A stretch of DNA of 64,000 nucleotides from Gracilaria gracilis (lineage: Eukaryota > Rhodophyta > Florideophyceae > Gracilariales > Gracilariaceae), in contig JARGSG010000022.1 of the NCBI GenBank assembly GCA_030374805.1, positions 39,262 to 103,261 on the forward strand, in the 5' to 3' direction. The number at the start of each line of letters is the position of its first letter. Position 1 is the stretch's first letter. Shown here one piece after another: positions 42,034 through 52,573 of the stretch. The position numbers were made by a program, and so were the translations under genes. The notes beneath the pieces were generated by a model. The model had not been told where the DNA came from. It saw nothing but the letters and a program-made list of their open reading frames with translations, and made no database searches.

Positions 42034-44263
42034 CTATCGCACAATATTGCACCTGCTTTCGAAATATGTAGAGAAGTACACATCACCGCCGTCAACGTTT
42101 TCCACTGGAATGTCGCAAGTGGCCAGTGTTATTGCAGAACCATTATGACCATCGCTATGATTCACTCGCCATCTCACGGGTTGCCACGATCTACGGGGCA
42201 ACCAGCGGAGCGCAAGCGCATCGACGGTGACTTGCCATGCGGCGTCCCGCTGGCTCAGTACACACACACCTTGAGCCATATCCCACAGGCTGCTTTCAGC
42301 CAATAGACCCTGCGTAACAATGTTCATTCCATACTCATCCACCGCCTCAATCCGGAAGTAATTGCGATAATAAACTGGATATATCGGCGTGCCAATAGCT
42401 TCGCCAGTGTGCGCGTCCCAGACTCGAATGTCTGTGAATGATTGTGAAATGATACGACTTGCATCCGAACTCATCACGACACCGAAAATGAACTGGGTGT
42501 GACCAGTGAGTGGCGCCATGGCCATCTCCCTCTGATTCGCGTTCCAAACCCGCACCCTTCTATCGTTGGATCCGGTTACAATACAGTTGCCGTCCAAACT
42601 GATCCCGACAGCCGTAAGAGTACCGGTATCACCATTGAGTGCCTTTGGGCTCACCGTGCCGCTCACCACATCCCACACGTAGCTTCTTCTTTGGTAGCAA
42701 AGAGAAACAATACGACCTCCATTACCACTAACTGCGACATCTAAAATCTTCCCAGTGTGAACAAGCCGCTGTGTGATCGCTTCCCACACTCGCAGCGTTT
42801 TGTCATCAGAAATCGTTACAATACGATTGCCATTCTCGCTCACAATGAGCCTCTTAATCTCATCACCGTGGCCGACCAGAGGATGTGTGACCATCTCCTC
42901 GGCGTCTTGAGCATCCCATATGCGAACAGTGCCGTCATTGGATCCAGAAATAATGAGCGTTGCCTCTTCATCCATAGCGATGGTCCCAATACAGCGGGTG
43001 TGCCCAGCGAGCTGCAGAGTGAGTGCTTGTTTGTTGCGCACATCCCAAAGCCGTACGGTACCGTCTGCTGACCCGGACACAATACGATTGCCGTCCCAGC
43101 TCACAGAAACGCACACCACAAAACAAGAGTGCCCTACGAGCGGGTGTGTGACCTCTTCGCCACTGCTCACGTCCCATACTCGCAGCATGGTGTCCATGGA
43201 TCCTGACACAAGGCGGTTTCCGTTCCCACTGAATTCAATGCATGTCACCATTCCTTTGTGTCCGATCAGACGCTTCGCGAATGGATACAAGGAGTTATTC
43301 CAAACACATACCGCTTGGTCATAAGACCCCGACGCTATTCGCCTGCCGTCGGAGCTGATGGCTATGCAGAGCACAGACTTATTGTGTCCCACCAGAGGTA
43401 ATCCCACCGGCTTCCCAGTGAGGGTATCATAGAGTTGAAAAGCATTGCTGATGGAGTGAACGGATGCCACACGTTTTCCGTCGGAGCTCAGCGCAATGCA
43501 ATCCTGAACATTTCGAAAAGGCCTGCGACTAAGAACTGATGCAAGCGCAGTCTGGTTGGCGCAGGTAACCATTTGTTTCATAAGCCCGGTATCTCTGTTC
43601 CACATCACAACCTTGCTGTTCATATGGACAGTTACAACGCTGTTCCTGTCACGTAAAAACGCGCATGCCCTCACGCGCCGAAGCCATTCTTTGTGTTGCT
43701 CTGCAAGTACAAAGTTCCGAATCGTGCAAGCATTAGTCGCCAGTTTGTAACATGAGACACCTATTTCTTTAGATTCCCAATGTCCGCCCCAGAAGAGCCA
43801 AAGTTCGTCCGCTTCCAAGCTTGTGCATCTCACACGTTGGGGGGCTCGGAAAACCTTGCCAGCCGGACTTGGTGCTTTCAAAAGTCCTAAAGAAGCTTTT
43901 GCCCACGGTCTCGGAGCACAATCCTCGATCTCTTCAACAAACCGTTTCGTGAGTTTGCATCGCGTTGCGTGTTTCAGCAAGCGCCCGTGTAGCTGAAACC
44001 ATACTTCACGCGGGTTGTTAGCAACAAAAACGCGGCTCATCCGCGCTGCTTCGTTCACTGTGTCCATGTGTTCCTTGCGAGTCAAGTATCCAAAAGTTTT
44101 CTCCTTGTCTAAAAAAGCTTTCCCGTGTGTCATGTCATCGTTGACGGCTTCGATTCCATCGTTGATTAGGCGCTTTGCTATCCATTGCGGCTTCGACAGA
44201 AGCCATAAAAGTTCTTCGTAGTATCCTGCAAGCCGGAGGCTTCGGCATACTATTCTGAAAATG
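42034..44263 (-). pseudogene. NB-ARC/WD40 protein, C-terminal WD40 half (separated by LTR element)
   Basis: About 740 residues. After an alpha-helical linker come about nine or ten WD40 repeats. Clear ones are GHNKSVLCIAISSDGRRIAS...VCVWN, GHKGMVTCIEFSGNGNRLVS...LRVWD, GHSCFVVCVSVSWDGNRIVS...VRLWD, GHTRCIGTIAM...VRIWD and GHTQFIFGVVMSSDASRIIS...IRVWD. They would form one or two beta-propellers for ligand or partner sensing. The frame crosses position 44263 into the LTR. Removing the element and one AAATG copy joins this frame directly to the upstream half in phase. The two halves together are a STAND-type sensor: NB-ARC switch plus WD40 sensor. Confidence 0.8.
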
Positions 44264-44516
44264 TGTAATACAAAGAGACGAGATGTCAGATCGAAGGTGA
44301 ATACAGGTGAAGGGTGGTGGCCACTGCTTGTCTCTCGAGAGGAGGACGAGGCAGAGCACACCGCTGTCTTTATACTGCGCTGAACACACTCGCTCGCGGA
44401 GGAGTGTAACTACAGATTCGACGCGACGTAGCTTGTAGTGTCACGCGCAATGCTAGTTGTGACTAAATAGAGACAGCAGTGTATCGAGAAGCTTAAAGTA
44501 GTACTAGTGTGTTACA
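44264..44516 (-). repeat. Element B 3' LTR
   Basis: 253 bp, with no difference seen from 49436-49688. It supplies the stop codon of pol. The purine-rich stretch AAGGAAGGACCGAA immediately before it (44517-44530, minus strand) is the polypurine tract. Confidence 0.95.
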
Positions 44517-47500
44517 TTCGGTCCTTCCTTGGCCGAAGATGTCCTCGTCGAGGCCTGTGTAGATAGGAAGATATTGAGAGCTTCTTTGCAGTTTTTCAAC
44601 GCGGTTCTCGGTAACCACACAGCGTCGTCTTCAGATTCGCCAACGAACTGTACGAGGTAGTGTACGCGGCGATTAAAGTGTTTGCGCGCGATGACAGCGG
44701 AGACCTCTTGTTCAATGGATCCATCGCTGTCTATGACAATGTCCAACGGGCCCTTGTCGGACGTGTAGAAGCGGCGGAGCTTTGAAACATGAAAGACGTC
44801 GTGTGCGCGGCGCATGGTTGATGGAAGCTCGATGCGATAAGTAACAGGTCCCAACCGTTCGCGAATTCGAAAAGGACCAATGAACCGCGGCTGCCACTTC
44901 TTTGGTAAAGTGGATCGTCGCGTAAGAGAGAGAGATTCAGCGCGTAGTAATACGAGGTCATCGACAGAGAAGTCAATGTGCTGTCTACGGCGATCGGCGT
45001 AAAACTTCTGAGTGGATACTGCATTAGCAAGATGGTCGCGTGCCAACCTGATCATTGCTTCGCGACGTTGAATGTAGTCGGCGGCGGACTGTGCGCGTTC
45101 GCTGCAGTGTTCCAAGGAGCGGGTAACCGGAGTGTGGGGAATGTAACCCAGTGCCACCTCGAACGGGGCGCGGCGGGTGCTGGAGTGACGGGAAGAATTA
45201 TACTGAAACTCGACGGAAGGTAAGATGGTATCCCAAGACGAAGGCGCTGCTTGGATGCAGGACCGGAGCATAGACGACAGAGTTCGGATGAGGTTCTCAG
45301 ACTGCCCATCCGTTTGCGGGTGATCAGTGGTTGAGATATTGTTCCGAATGTTCAACAAGTCAGTCAAAGTTTTCCAGAAACGAGAACGCACCTTCGGATC
45401 GCGGTCGGATACGAGTGTGTGCGGCACACCGTGTTTCGAGAAGAGATGTAGTTCGAATAAGTTAGCGGTATCTAAAGCAGTGGCAGCTTTCGTCGTAGGG
45501 ATGAATATGGACTGCTTCGACAATTTGTCCACGATGACTAAGATCGCATCAAATCCGTTGTCGGAGTGCGGGAGTTCTGTGAGGAAATCAAAGGTAACCA
45601 TCTCCCAGCATCGTTGTGGTATGGGGAGTGGCTGCAGGAGTCCCTGGGTTGGTTGGTTCAGCGCCTTGTTAGACTGGCAATCACGACAATTCCGTACGAA
45701 GCGAGATATATCGCGGTACATGTGTGGCCAGTAAGCGTTTCGAGCGACAGCGCAGTATGTTTTGTCTGCGCCAATGTGCCCTATTCCATGAAAGTGACGC
45801 GTGAGTTCGTCACGAAGTCCTTTGCCAGGGGGAATATACAGTCGCGGTGAACCAGTACCTGTCCAGAAAATCAGATTATCTGAGACAGCGAAGTTTGTTG
45901 AGAGGCGGTGGAGGGAGGCGGACTGGGTGCTGTCGGATGAGGAGCGGGAAGACAAGATGTCGGAAGCCAGTTCATCAGAGGCGTAGAGTGCACGAACTTG
46001 GGCGCGAAGGTCAGGCAGTCGCGTGGTAAGCGAGCGGAGCTGTGGGATATGGTCTGGTCTACGGCTCAACGCGTCAGGGACAACGTTGCGCTTGCCTGGA
46101 AGATGCTGAGTGTCGAAGCTATGCTCCTGAATTTCATCTAACCAACGACATTGTCGTCCTGTGAGTTTGGACTTGGACTGGAGGTATCTGATTGGATCGT
46201 GGTCTGTAAGGAGTAGGAAGTGGCGCCCGCGAAGGTAAGGGCCCCAGACACGTAATGCGATCATTACTGCGAGTAGTTCTTGATCTCCAGTGTCCCAGTT
46301 ACTCTCGGCAGGCGAGAGTCGGTGTGACAGAAAGGCAATGGGGTGCCCGTCTTGCGATAGCGTAGCACCAACGGCGTGTTTCGAAGCATCGGTGGCCAGA
46401 ACGAAGGGCTTCGTCGGGTCGGCATGCGCGAAAACGGGGGCTGATGTAAGCGCGGACTTGATCTCCTCGAACGCGGATTGCTGCATTGGCTTCCACTCAA
46501 ACCTATGTGAGCGGAGCAAATCCGTTAGAGGCTGAAGAATGGCGGCATACCCCTTGACGAAACGGCGGTAGAAATTTGCCAGGCCGATAAACTGTTGTAC
46601 CTGCTTCAGGTTAGTCGGCGTAGGCCAGTCACGAACTGACTTCACAAGGCGTTCTTGGGTGGAAACACCCTTGTCCGAAACGGTGAAGCCAAGGAACTCA
46701 ACTTCGCGTACGCCAAATGCACACTTGCTGAGTTTTGCGTAGAGTTTGTGCTCTCGTAAGGCGCTGAGTACTTCGCGGAGGTGTACCTTGTGTTCCTCGA
46801 TAGACTTACTGTATACCAGAATGTCGTCGATGTAGAGGACGAGGCAACGGCCGTTGAGGTGACGTAGCGCTGAGGCGATGAGGCGGGAGAAGGCTGCTGG
46901 TGCATTGCATAAGCCGAAGCACAACACACGCCATTCGAAAGAGCCAAAGCGGGTCCTGATGGCTGTTTTGTGGCAGTCTTCGTCTTTTATGCGCATCTGA
47001 TGGTAGGCGCCGACGAGATCAATCTGTGAAAAGACTGTAGCACCTGCCACCTGATCCAAAGCCTCGTCGATGAGCGGTAGAGGCGTGGCGTCTGGAATCG
47101 TGATGCTGTTGAGGGCGCGGTAGTCGCATACCATGCGCAGCTGTCCGGACTTCTTGCGGACGAAGAAGACTGGGGCTCCGAACGGAGAGGAAGACGGGCG
47201 GATGAGGCCCTTCTGTAGAAGCTCGTCCAATGTGTTTCGAAGCATATTCAGCTCTTCATGTGAGAGCCTGATAACCGGGCGAACAGGGGGAGGTTTGTCC
47301 GGAAGTAAGTTGATTTCAAAGTCGTGTTCGCGCTGCGGAGGCAGCTCGTACGGTAACTCTTCCCTGAAGACGTCCGAAAACTCGTCGACGATGGGGGCCA
47401 ACTCGTTGTGGCAGTCAACGGACGCGGAAGGCGGCGTTTTGGGTTGTAAGCGAAGCGCGAAAAGTTCACAGGCACGCTTCTTGACGAGGCGACGCATACG

Positions 47501-48073
47501 CTTGAACGAGATACTGGGTACTGTGGGGTTAGTCTTGGGCTTTGACGAAGGAGATTGGTGACGTGGCAACACTTTCATACGAGAACCATCTGCGCGCTTG
47601 ATGGTTAGCGTGTACGCCGACCAATCGACATACGGTCGTACTTCACGGAGCCATTGACGCCCAACTGTAACCAGCGGAAGTCCATCTTCATTGTCATTCA
47701 TGTCTATAACGTAGACAGAGACGGGGGCTTCACTGTTCTCGACGGCGATTGAGGTTCGTGCCTGGTAGAGGATCGGCACGACAGAGTTGTTTCCAAGTTC
47801 GGTGTAGGGATAGTCTGAAGATTCCAGAAGCAGACCACACGAACGTGCGGTATTCAGCGAGACGAAGGCGTGCGAGGCGCCTGGATCCAGGTGGAACGCG
47901 ACTGGGCAGCCATTCAGCGAACCATTGTATATCATCTCACCGATTGGGTCAACGTCGATGGCTGAAAGTTTTGGAGAAGCACCGACGTTGGCATCTTCCG
48001 CACTGTTGTGCGGGGTGGCTAGTTTTTCGAACGGCCTCTCTGAGCGGAGGCACCAGCCACGGTGGTGCGACAA
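44504..48073 (-). CDS. Element B Pol with chromodomain
   Basis: 1,189 codons, uninterrupted. Order: aspartic protease with an unusual active-site triplet (LDPGASHAF, about 47865-47890, where DTG/DSG is usual), RT with YIDD (about 46815-46835), RNase H (ATDASKHAVGA, about 46380-46410), integrase with HHCC zinc motif (about 45650-45790), D (IVDKLSKQ), D (SDRDPKV) and E-region (DHPQTDGQSEN, about 45295-45330), and a C-terminal chromodomain (RVHYLVQFVGESEDDAVWLP, about 44600-44660) that marks a chromovirus. It is expressed by -1 frameshifting from gag. The frame ends inside the 3' LTR. Confidence 0.92.
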   Translation of the reverse strand: MSHHRGWCLRSERPFEKLATPHNSAEDANVGASPKLSAIDVDPIGEMIYNGSLNGCPVAFHLDPGASHAFVSLNTARSCGLLLESSDYPYTELGNNSVVPILYQARTSIAVENSEAPVSVYVIDMNDNEDGLPLVTVGRQWLREVRPYVDWSAYTLTIKRADGSRMKVLPRHQSPSSKPKTNPTVPSISFKRMRRLVKKRACELFALRLQPKTPPSASVDCHNELAPIVDEFSDVFREELPYELPPQREHDFEINLLPDKPPPVRPVIRLSHEELNMLRNTLDELLQKGLIRPSSSPFGAPVFFVRKKSGQLRMVCDYRALNSITIPDATPLPLIDEALDQVAGATVFSQIDLVGAYHQMRIKDEDCHKTAIRTRFGSFEWRVLCFGLCNAPAAFSRLIASALRHLNGRCLVLYIDDILVYSKSIEEHKVHLREVLSALREHKLYAKLSKCAFGVREVEFLGFTVSDKGVSTQERLVKSVRDWPTPTNLKQVQQFIGLANFYRRFVKGYAAILQPLTDLLRSHRFEWKPMQQSAFEEIKSALTSAPVFAHADPTKPFVLATDASKHAVGATLSQDGHPIAFLSHRLSPAESNWDTGDQELLAVMIALRVWGPYLRGRHFLLLTDHDPIRYLQSKSKLTGRQCRWLDEIQEHSFDTQHLPGKRNVVPDALSRRPDHIPQLRSLTTRLPDLRAQVRALYASDELASDILSSRSSSDSTQSASLHRLSTNFAVSDNLIFWTGTGSPRLYIPPGKGLRDELTRHFHGIGHIGADKTYCAVARNAYWPHMYRDISRFVRNCRDCQSNKALNQPTQGLLQPLPIPQRCWEMVTFDFLTELPHSDNGFDAILVIVDKLSKQSIFIPTTKAATALDTANLFELHLFSKHGVPHTLVSDRDPKVRSRFWKTLTDLLNIRNNISTTDHPQTDGQSENLIRTLSSMLRSCIQAAPSSWDTILPSVEFQYNSSRHSSTRRAPFEVALGYIPHTPVTRSLEHCSERAQSAADYIQRREAMIRLARDHLANAVSTQKFYADRRRQHIDFSVDDLVLLRAESLSLTRRSTLPKKWQPRFIGPFRIRERLGPVTYRIELPSTMRRAHDVFHVSKLRRFYTSDKGPLDIVIDSDGSIEQEVSAVIARKHFNRRVHYLVQFVGESEDDAVWLPRTALKNCKEALNIFLSTQASTRTSSAKEGPNVTH
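48019..48028 (-). promoter_or_regulatory. Putative -1 frameshift site GAAAAAC-TAG
   Basis: Gag ends TCG AAA AAC TAG. In the -1 frame the same bases read GAA AAA CTA GCC, which is the pol frame. The heptamer at 48028-48022 abuts the stop. Confidence 0.7.
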
Positions 48074-49383
48074 GGATGACTAGTGTCGCTCCAGGGTCCT
48101 TTTCCGCATTTCATGCAGCGGTCGTGGGCGCGGTAGATGCGATTCTCCTGGGGGTTACGGATGTCAGCAGGTCCCCAGCAGTCGTTGGAGAGGTCCTTTC
48201 CAATCAACGAAGGTTCGTTAGACTTCTCCGAGGACGACTTTGAGGAGCGATCTTTGTTCTTCGCATTCTTCGACTTTGAGGACTGTCCAGCTTGTCCTTC
48301 GTTCCACTTCTCAGAGATATAGATGGTACGAACGTAGTTGTAGACTTCAGACATGCTAGGAGGGTGGCCGTCAGGGAAGCGGATGGACAACTTCTTCTTG
48401 AACAAGACTGGTAGTGATAGCTGAAAGAAAGTAAACGCTTCTGAAACAGGAGTGTCGCAGATATCTACAAGCTGGCGGAACTTCGTGATATGGCTCTCAA
48501 GAGATCCATCGCTGAAACGCAAGCGAATCAATTGGACACGCGCAAGAGCTGTTTCGTTGGCGGGGACGAACTCACCGAGCATAGCAGCTTGGAGTTCATC
48601 GAGAGTGGCGATCGGGTTTCCATCGCGAATCGAACGTGCGTACCAATTGTCTGCGTTGTCGCGCAGAAGACAAGAGGCAATGTGGACCTCCTGTGTATCG
48701 GTGATGGACGGACAGAGAGATGTTACCTTTCGCACGTTGGATATGAATGATCTTACCTTAATGGACGTGCGCTCGCTGTCTCGTCCATGATAGGTCGAGA
48801 AATTTGAGGACTTCAGGACCTGTAGGAGGGATGTGGAAGAACCAGGTGTGGAAGTGTTTGGCCGCACTGCACTCTCCGGATTACGTCGCGGCGGCAGTGA
48901 GGGTGGGGATGGTAACCTGGGAGGTGCTTCGAGGCGGTTCTGAAGCGTGTTGAGTTGAGCGACAACCATAGACATGGTTTGCTGCTGTTCCTGTATCATT
49001 GACAAGAGTTTCGTTGCTGCTACCTGCGGTGAAGAATGTGTGGAAACCAAATTGATGGCTGCTGTGTTCCCCACCGGAGCCTCTGAGGTAGGTACAGATT
49101 CGGACCGAGTTGGCTGTGTAGGTAGGTTCGCATGCACCGAAGGTTGCGAGGTTGCGGAGACAGGAACAGGGTTCGATTGTTGGTGCGCAGATGGCAGAGT
49201 TGGAGGAGGCAGGGGTTGCGGAGCGGAGTGAGCCGAGCCTGAACCATTGTTTGAGGGGTGATGCACGGAAGGCTGTGTCGGGGGAGTCGTCGGGTGTGAA
49301 CCGGAATGATGGGAAGCACTCTGGTGGGACGAAGCTGTCGGAGTGTTCCGGCGGCCCAGTTTGGACTGACAAGCCAGCGGCAT
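48019..49383 (-). CDS. Element B Gag
   Basis: 454 aa. The N-terminal about 130 residues are rich in Ser, Pro, His and Gln. A coiled-coil-like stretch (LLSMIQEQQQTMSMVVAQLN) follows, and then a Retrotrans_gag-type domain (LLRDNADNWYARSI, LDELQAAMLGEF, SLESHITKFRQL). The C-terminus is lysine/serine-rich with a non-standard knuckle, CMKCGKGPWSDTSHPC. It overlaps pol by 55 bases. It forms the virus-like particle in this family. Confidence 0.85.
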   Translation of the reverse strand: MPLACQSKLGRRNTPTASSHQSASHHSGSHPTTPPTQPSVHHPSNNGSGSAHSAPQPLPPPTLPSAHQQSNPVPVSATSQPSVHANLPTQPTRSESVPTSEAPVGNTAAINLVSTHSSPQVAATKLLSMIQEQQQTMSMVVAQLNTLQNRLEAPPRLPSPPSLPPRRNPESAVRPNTSTPGSSTSLLQVLKSSNFSTYHGRDSERTSIKVRSFISNVRKVTSLCPSITDTQEVHIASCLLRDNADNWYARSIRDGNPIATLDELQAAMLGEFVPANETALARVQLIRLRFSDGSLESHITKFRQLVDICDTPVSEAFTFFQLSLPVLFKKKLSIRFPDGHPPSMSEVYNYVRTIYISEKWNEGQAGQSSKSKNAKNKDRSSKSSSEKSNEPSLIGKDLSNDCWGPADIRNPQENRIYRAHDRCMKCGKGPWSDTSHPCRTTVAGASAQRGRSKN

Positions 49384-49420
49384 GGTTTAGAGGGCGGTGT
49401 TCCAGCGGTGAGGAACGTAA

Positions 49421-49433
49421 GATGATGCTACCA
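49421..49433 (-). promoter_or_regulatory. Element B primer-binding site
   Basis: TGGTAGCATCATC starts two bases after the 5' LTR. The TGG start fits a tRNA CCA end. The tRNA cannot be named from this alone. Confidence 0.5.
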
Positions 49434-49435
49434 AT

Positions 49436-49688
49436 TGTAATACAAAGAGACGAGATGTCAGATCGAAGGTGAATACAGGTGAAGGGTGGTGGCCACTGCT
49501 TGTCTCTCGAGAGGAGGACGAGGCAGAGCACACCGCTGTCTTTATACTGCGCTGAACACACTCGCTCGCGGAGGAGTGTAACTACAGATTCGACGCGACG
49601 TAGCTTGTAGTGTCACGCGCAATGCTAGTTGTGACTAAATAGAGACAGCAGTGTATCGAGAAGCTTAAAGTAGTACTAGTGTGTTACA
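49436..49688 (-). repeat. Element B 5' LTR
   Basis: 253 bp, no difference seen from 44264-44516. Confidence 0.95.
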
Positions 49689-51198
49689 AAATGTAACCGT
49701 CATTTTCGTAGCGCCACCATTCATGAACTAGCTCATTTCTTCGACTGGATGGAATGTAGTTGCTGATTAGAATTTGGAAGAAGGACCGATATTCAAGTCC
49801 TGCTGATGTTTTTCGAACTGCAAGGTCCAGAATTACGTTATGCAAACGGACAAGGATGGCGTCACGATCTTTCATCACTTGCACGATAGAACATTTTTGG
49901 AAGTCGTGAACAACTCGTTTCGCTTCGCCAAGGCCGACTAATTTCCACAATTTCTTCAACATGTGAACAGAAACTACCTGCTGTTTCTTTAGCACGCAGA
50001 ACGACCGAAACCGTTCAGAGTAGGGTTCACCGTTGTTACATTCCTCTAGGACCTGTAGTGACGCATCCAATATATCTTCCAACGGATTTTGTTCTTCAAC
50101 GGATGAGGAATAGATCTCTTCTTGCTTCGACAAGATATGATGATGGAATTCTGACCATGCGTCCTGCTTCTGGTCTGAGTACTTTCGATGAGATATCTGT
50201 AACACCGAAGCGGCAGCCATACCAAACGCGAGTGGATGACCCAAACATATACTTAGAATAGATTCAAATGCATTTTTGTTCTTCTGCTCAAGGTGAAATT
50301 CCTCACTGAAGCCGGATTGCTTCATCAACATTCGGCGTGCAATATTGTCGTGCGCTTCTCTCTCCTCGAATTCAACCACCTTATCCGCTCGACCCAAAAA
50401 AGTTTCTAGTGCTGGTGGTGAAAACTAGTCGACTTTTTGGGTTCAACATGCAAGCAAGATTGTTCAAAAGGTGCGAGTCAATGTCGTTCACTCGCCTGAT
50501 ATCATCCACCAGGAACAAACATTCGCGCGGGCTGAACCATTCAGGAGGCCTTTGACGATGCGTCACGGACGGAGTGTATCATATGTATGTCCTTCGCAAG
50601 CTTGCTACCTCCTGTTCGTTCAACCATGTTCTCGATTTCCTTCACGACGAACGATATGGAGGCATTCTTTCCGAGTTGAATGTACAAAATGCCGCCTGGA
50701 AACTTTTGTTTGATTTCATTGTCATTAGCAAGGGCAAGCAAAGTGGTGGTCATACCAGCACTACGGTCTTCAGAGTAAACCAGACCGACTATGATGCTTT
50801 CTCCATCACCCAGAACCGCGACTCTCAGTTTATGTTCGCATGTCAAAGTTGTGCTGTAGTCTAGGAACCTTGTCGGAGAATTCACGGGAAGTATGTTGCA
50901 TGGGATGTACAAATCTTGGCTGGAAGATTGAGCGTCCTCCATCGGAGAGAGTTTTTCTTCCAGGAAGCTTCTGGCTAGAGTTTGCTCCACATGTCTCCCT
51001 CTGTTTTCATCTTCTGAATATTCGATACGTTCGGTCGACTTATCGAGCTTGTGCACGTCTTCTTGCATGTGCAAAGGTACGTAAGGCTCCGAAGTGTGTG
51101 TGTAATAACTGTTGAGGAGACGATGTTGATTATCGGTGTTGACATCGAGGGCGTCACAGCACTCATTCAACACGTTGCAGAGTTTTGTGGCGATTCCC
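49689..51198 (-). pseudogene. NB-ARC/WD40 protein, N-terminal NB-ARC half, two further frameshifts
   Basis: The first segment (51198 to about 50575) has a helical N-terminus (GIATKLCNVLNECCDAL) resembling death-fold or four-helix signalling domains, then a P-loop region (SEDRSAGMTTTLLALA, a degenerate Walker A). A one-base shift near 50575 leads to Walker B (ECLFLVDDI) and the sensor motif (SRLVFTTSTRN). A second shift in the T6 run at about 50396-50401 leads to the GLPL-like motif (CLGHPLAFG) and an MHD-like LHNVILDLA. The frame then meets the LTR at 49688. An in-frame TAG lies just upstream of the first segment, so a 5' exon or another slip is missing. The role would be an ATP/GTP switch in an immune-type or regulatory STAND protein. 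Confidence 0.7.
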
Positions 51199-52270
51199 AC
51201 AAGTGGGACGTATTCCGAGGCACTGAGATGGAAGGTGGGGAAGACTTCCTATATCAAAATGCTCAACCACTCATGTAATGGCAACAAGGGCCATTTGTTT
51301 TGCATTTCATATATGGCTGTTGCCCTGCGCTCATTGGGCGAATCTGAGACCAATCCCAAGCTAATCTCAGCTCTCATAAATCCATTTCCGAGTCCTCGCT
51401 GGGGGTCCTCCTGAACTCTGCCGTAATTCACAAATCCCAAACGGAAAATGTTGCCTGGCACTACCAGGGGTACCGTTAGAGCAACTTTTTGCGTAAATGG
51501 GAAAATACGTTTTTGCGTTTTCAAAAGACGCCCAGTGATTGCATTTAGCTCGTGTTACACTATTTACAGCAAGTCTACCAGTGGGGAATTAACTGCGCCT
51601 ATCCGTCCTATCTTTATCTCTTGTCAGGCGGACCACGAATAGGTCAATATTCGAAAGAAACTCCATTTGTCAAGCTCATAGTACTACACACTGGTTATTC
51701 ACAGTTGCATAAAACTTAACCCTTGTCGGGCGGACCAGGAATACGCGCGGCAAAGCTCGTCCTGGCTCTCCTCAGACAAGAAAATTTCAATTCCTTTGCA
51801 GCTATTTTTCTTTGGAAATATAAACTCTTGTATTCTGCACCCTCTCAATGGCGATCAAGCATTCATCATGGCAAATACGGACAAATCTCGCGCATCACTG
51901 CGTCATGCGCTTGAGTTTCGCAGTTAATTGAGACTCTCGCCACTATCACCAAGTACGACAGACGTGTGATTAACCGACGCGATGGCAAGACGGCCGCTCA
52001 CGTGCTTCGTGACTGGGTAGGTTTATGTACTGACACACAGTCAACGCATGGCGGCGCAGAGGTTGTGCAATGTGCGGCACTTCCTCGCGGAATCGAACAG
52101 GTGAGCGGAGGCTGGATTGATATATACGAGGCAGAACTCACAGCGGAAGGCATTGTGGCTACTGTTTGCGGAAGTGAAGAAGGGTGACAAACTAACGTTG
52201 GTGAAGAATATGGGTGATGGTGACTGGGCGAATGCGGGCAGTATATTGGATTGGAACGTGTCGTGATGTG
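51199..52270. other. Intergenic, no supported gene
   Basis: Upstream region of the NB-ARC gene. Two similar phrases, CTTGTCAGGCGGACCACGAAT (first 20 bases used, about 51623) and CTTGTCGGGCGGACCAGGAAT (about 51723), form a 100-bp-spaced direct repeat. Confidence 0.35.
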
Positions 52271-52336
52271 CACAGACAGGCGCGCATAGAGGCACAGACA
52301 GGTGCGCATAGAAGCACAGACAGGTGCGTCACACAC
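52271..52336. repeat. Three 22-bp tandem repeats
   Basis: CACAGACAGG(C/T)GCGCATAGA starts at 52271, 52293 and 52315; the third unit is incomplete. Confidence 0.8.
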
Positions 52337-52340
52337 ACGG

Positions 52341-52488
52341 CTGTTCTAGATAGCAGAGGACACTTGCGCCGCGCTCAACACTGCCCTAGATAGCAATCAC
52401 GTAGATAGCGGAGACAGTTGCGGCGCGCATAACACTGCCCTAGATAGCAGTCAAGTAGATAGCACATACAGTCGCGCAGCGTGTCTGA
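52341..52488. repeat. Imperfect tandem repeats of CTAGATAGCA-containing unit
   Basis: CTG(TT/CC)CTAGATAGCA occurs at 52341, 52381 and 52435. The last two full units are 54 bp apart and also share GTAGATAGC and CGCGC. Confidence 0.7.
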
Positions 52489-52573
52489 AGTGCGCGATAT
52501 CGATAACAGATAGAAAACGTGGTCGTTAGAACTAGAGCGAACGCACGTCTCGTAGAGCTGTCGGCAGGACTCC

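Larger units (their letters stand above)
44264..49688 (-). mobile_element. Ty3/gypsy chromovirus element B, complete and young
   Basis: 5,425 bp with two identical 253-bp LTRs (TGTAAC...ATTACA on the element strand), a 5-bp target duplication AAATG (44259-44263 and 49689-49693), open gag and open pol in a -1 arrangement, a PBS and a PPT. It is inserted in the sense orientation within an NB-ARC/WD40 gene. Everything expected for an autonomous, recently mobile copy is visible. Confidence 0.95.
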
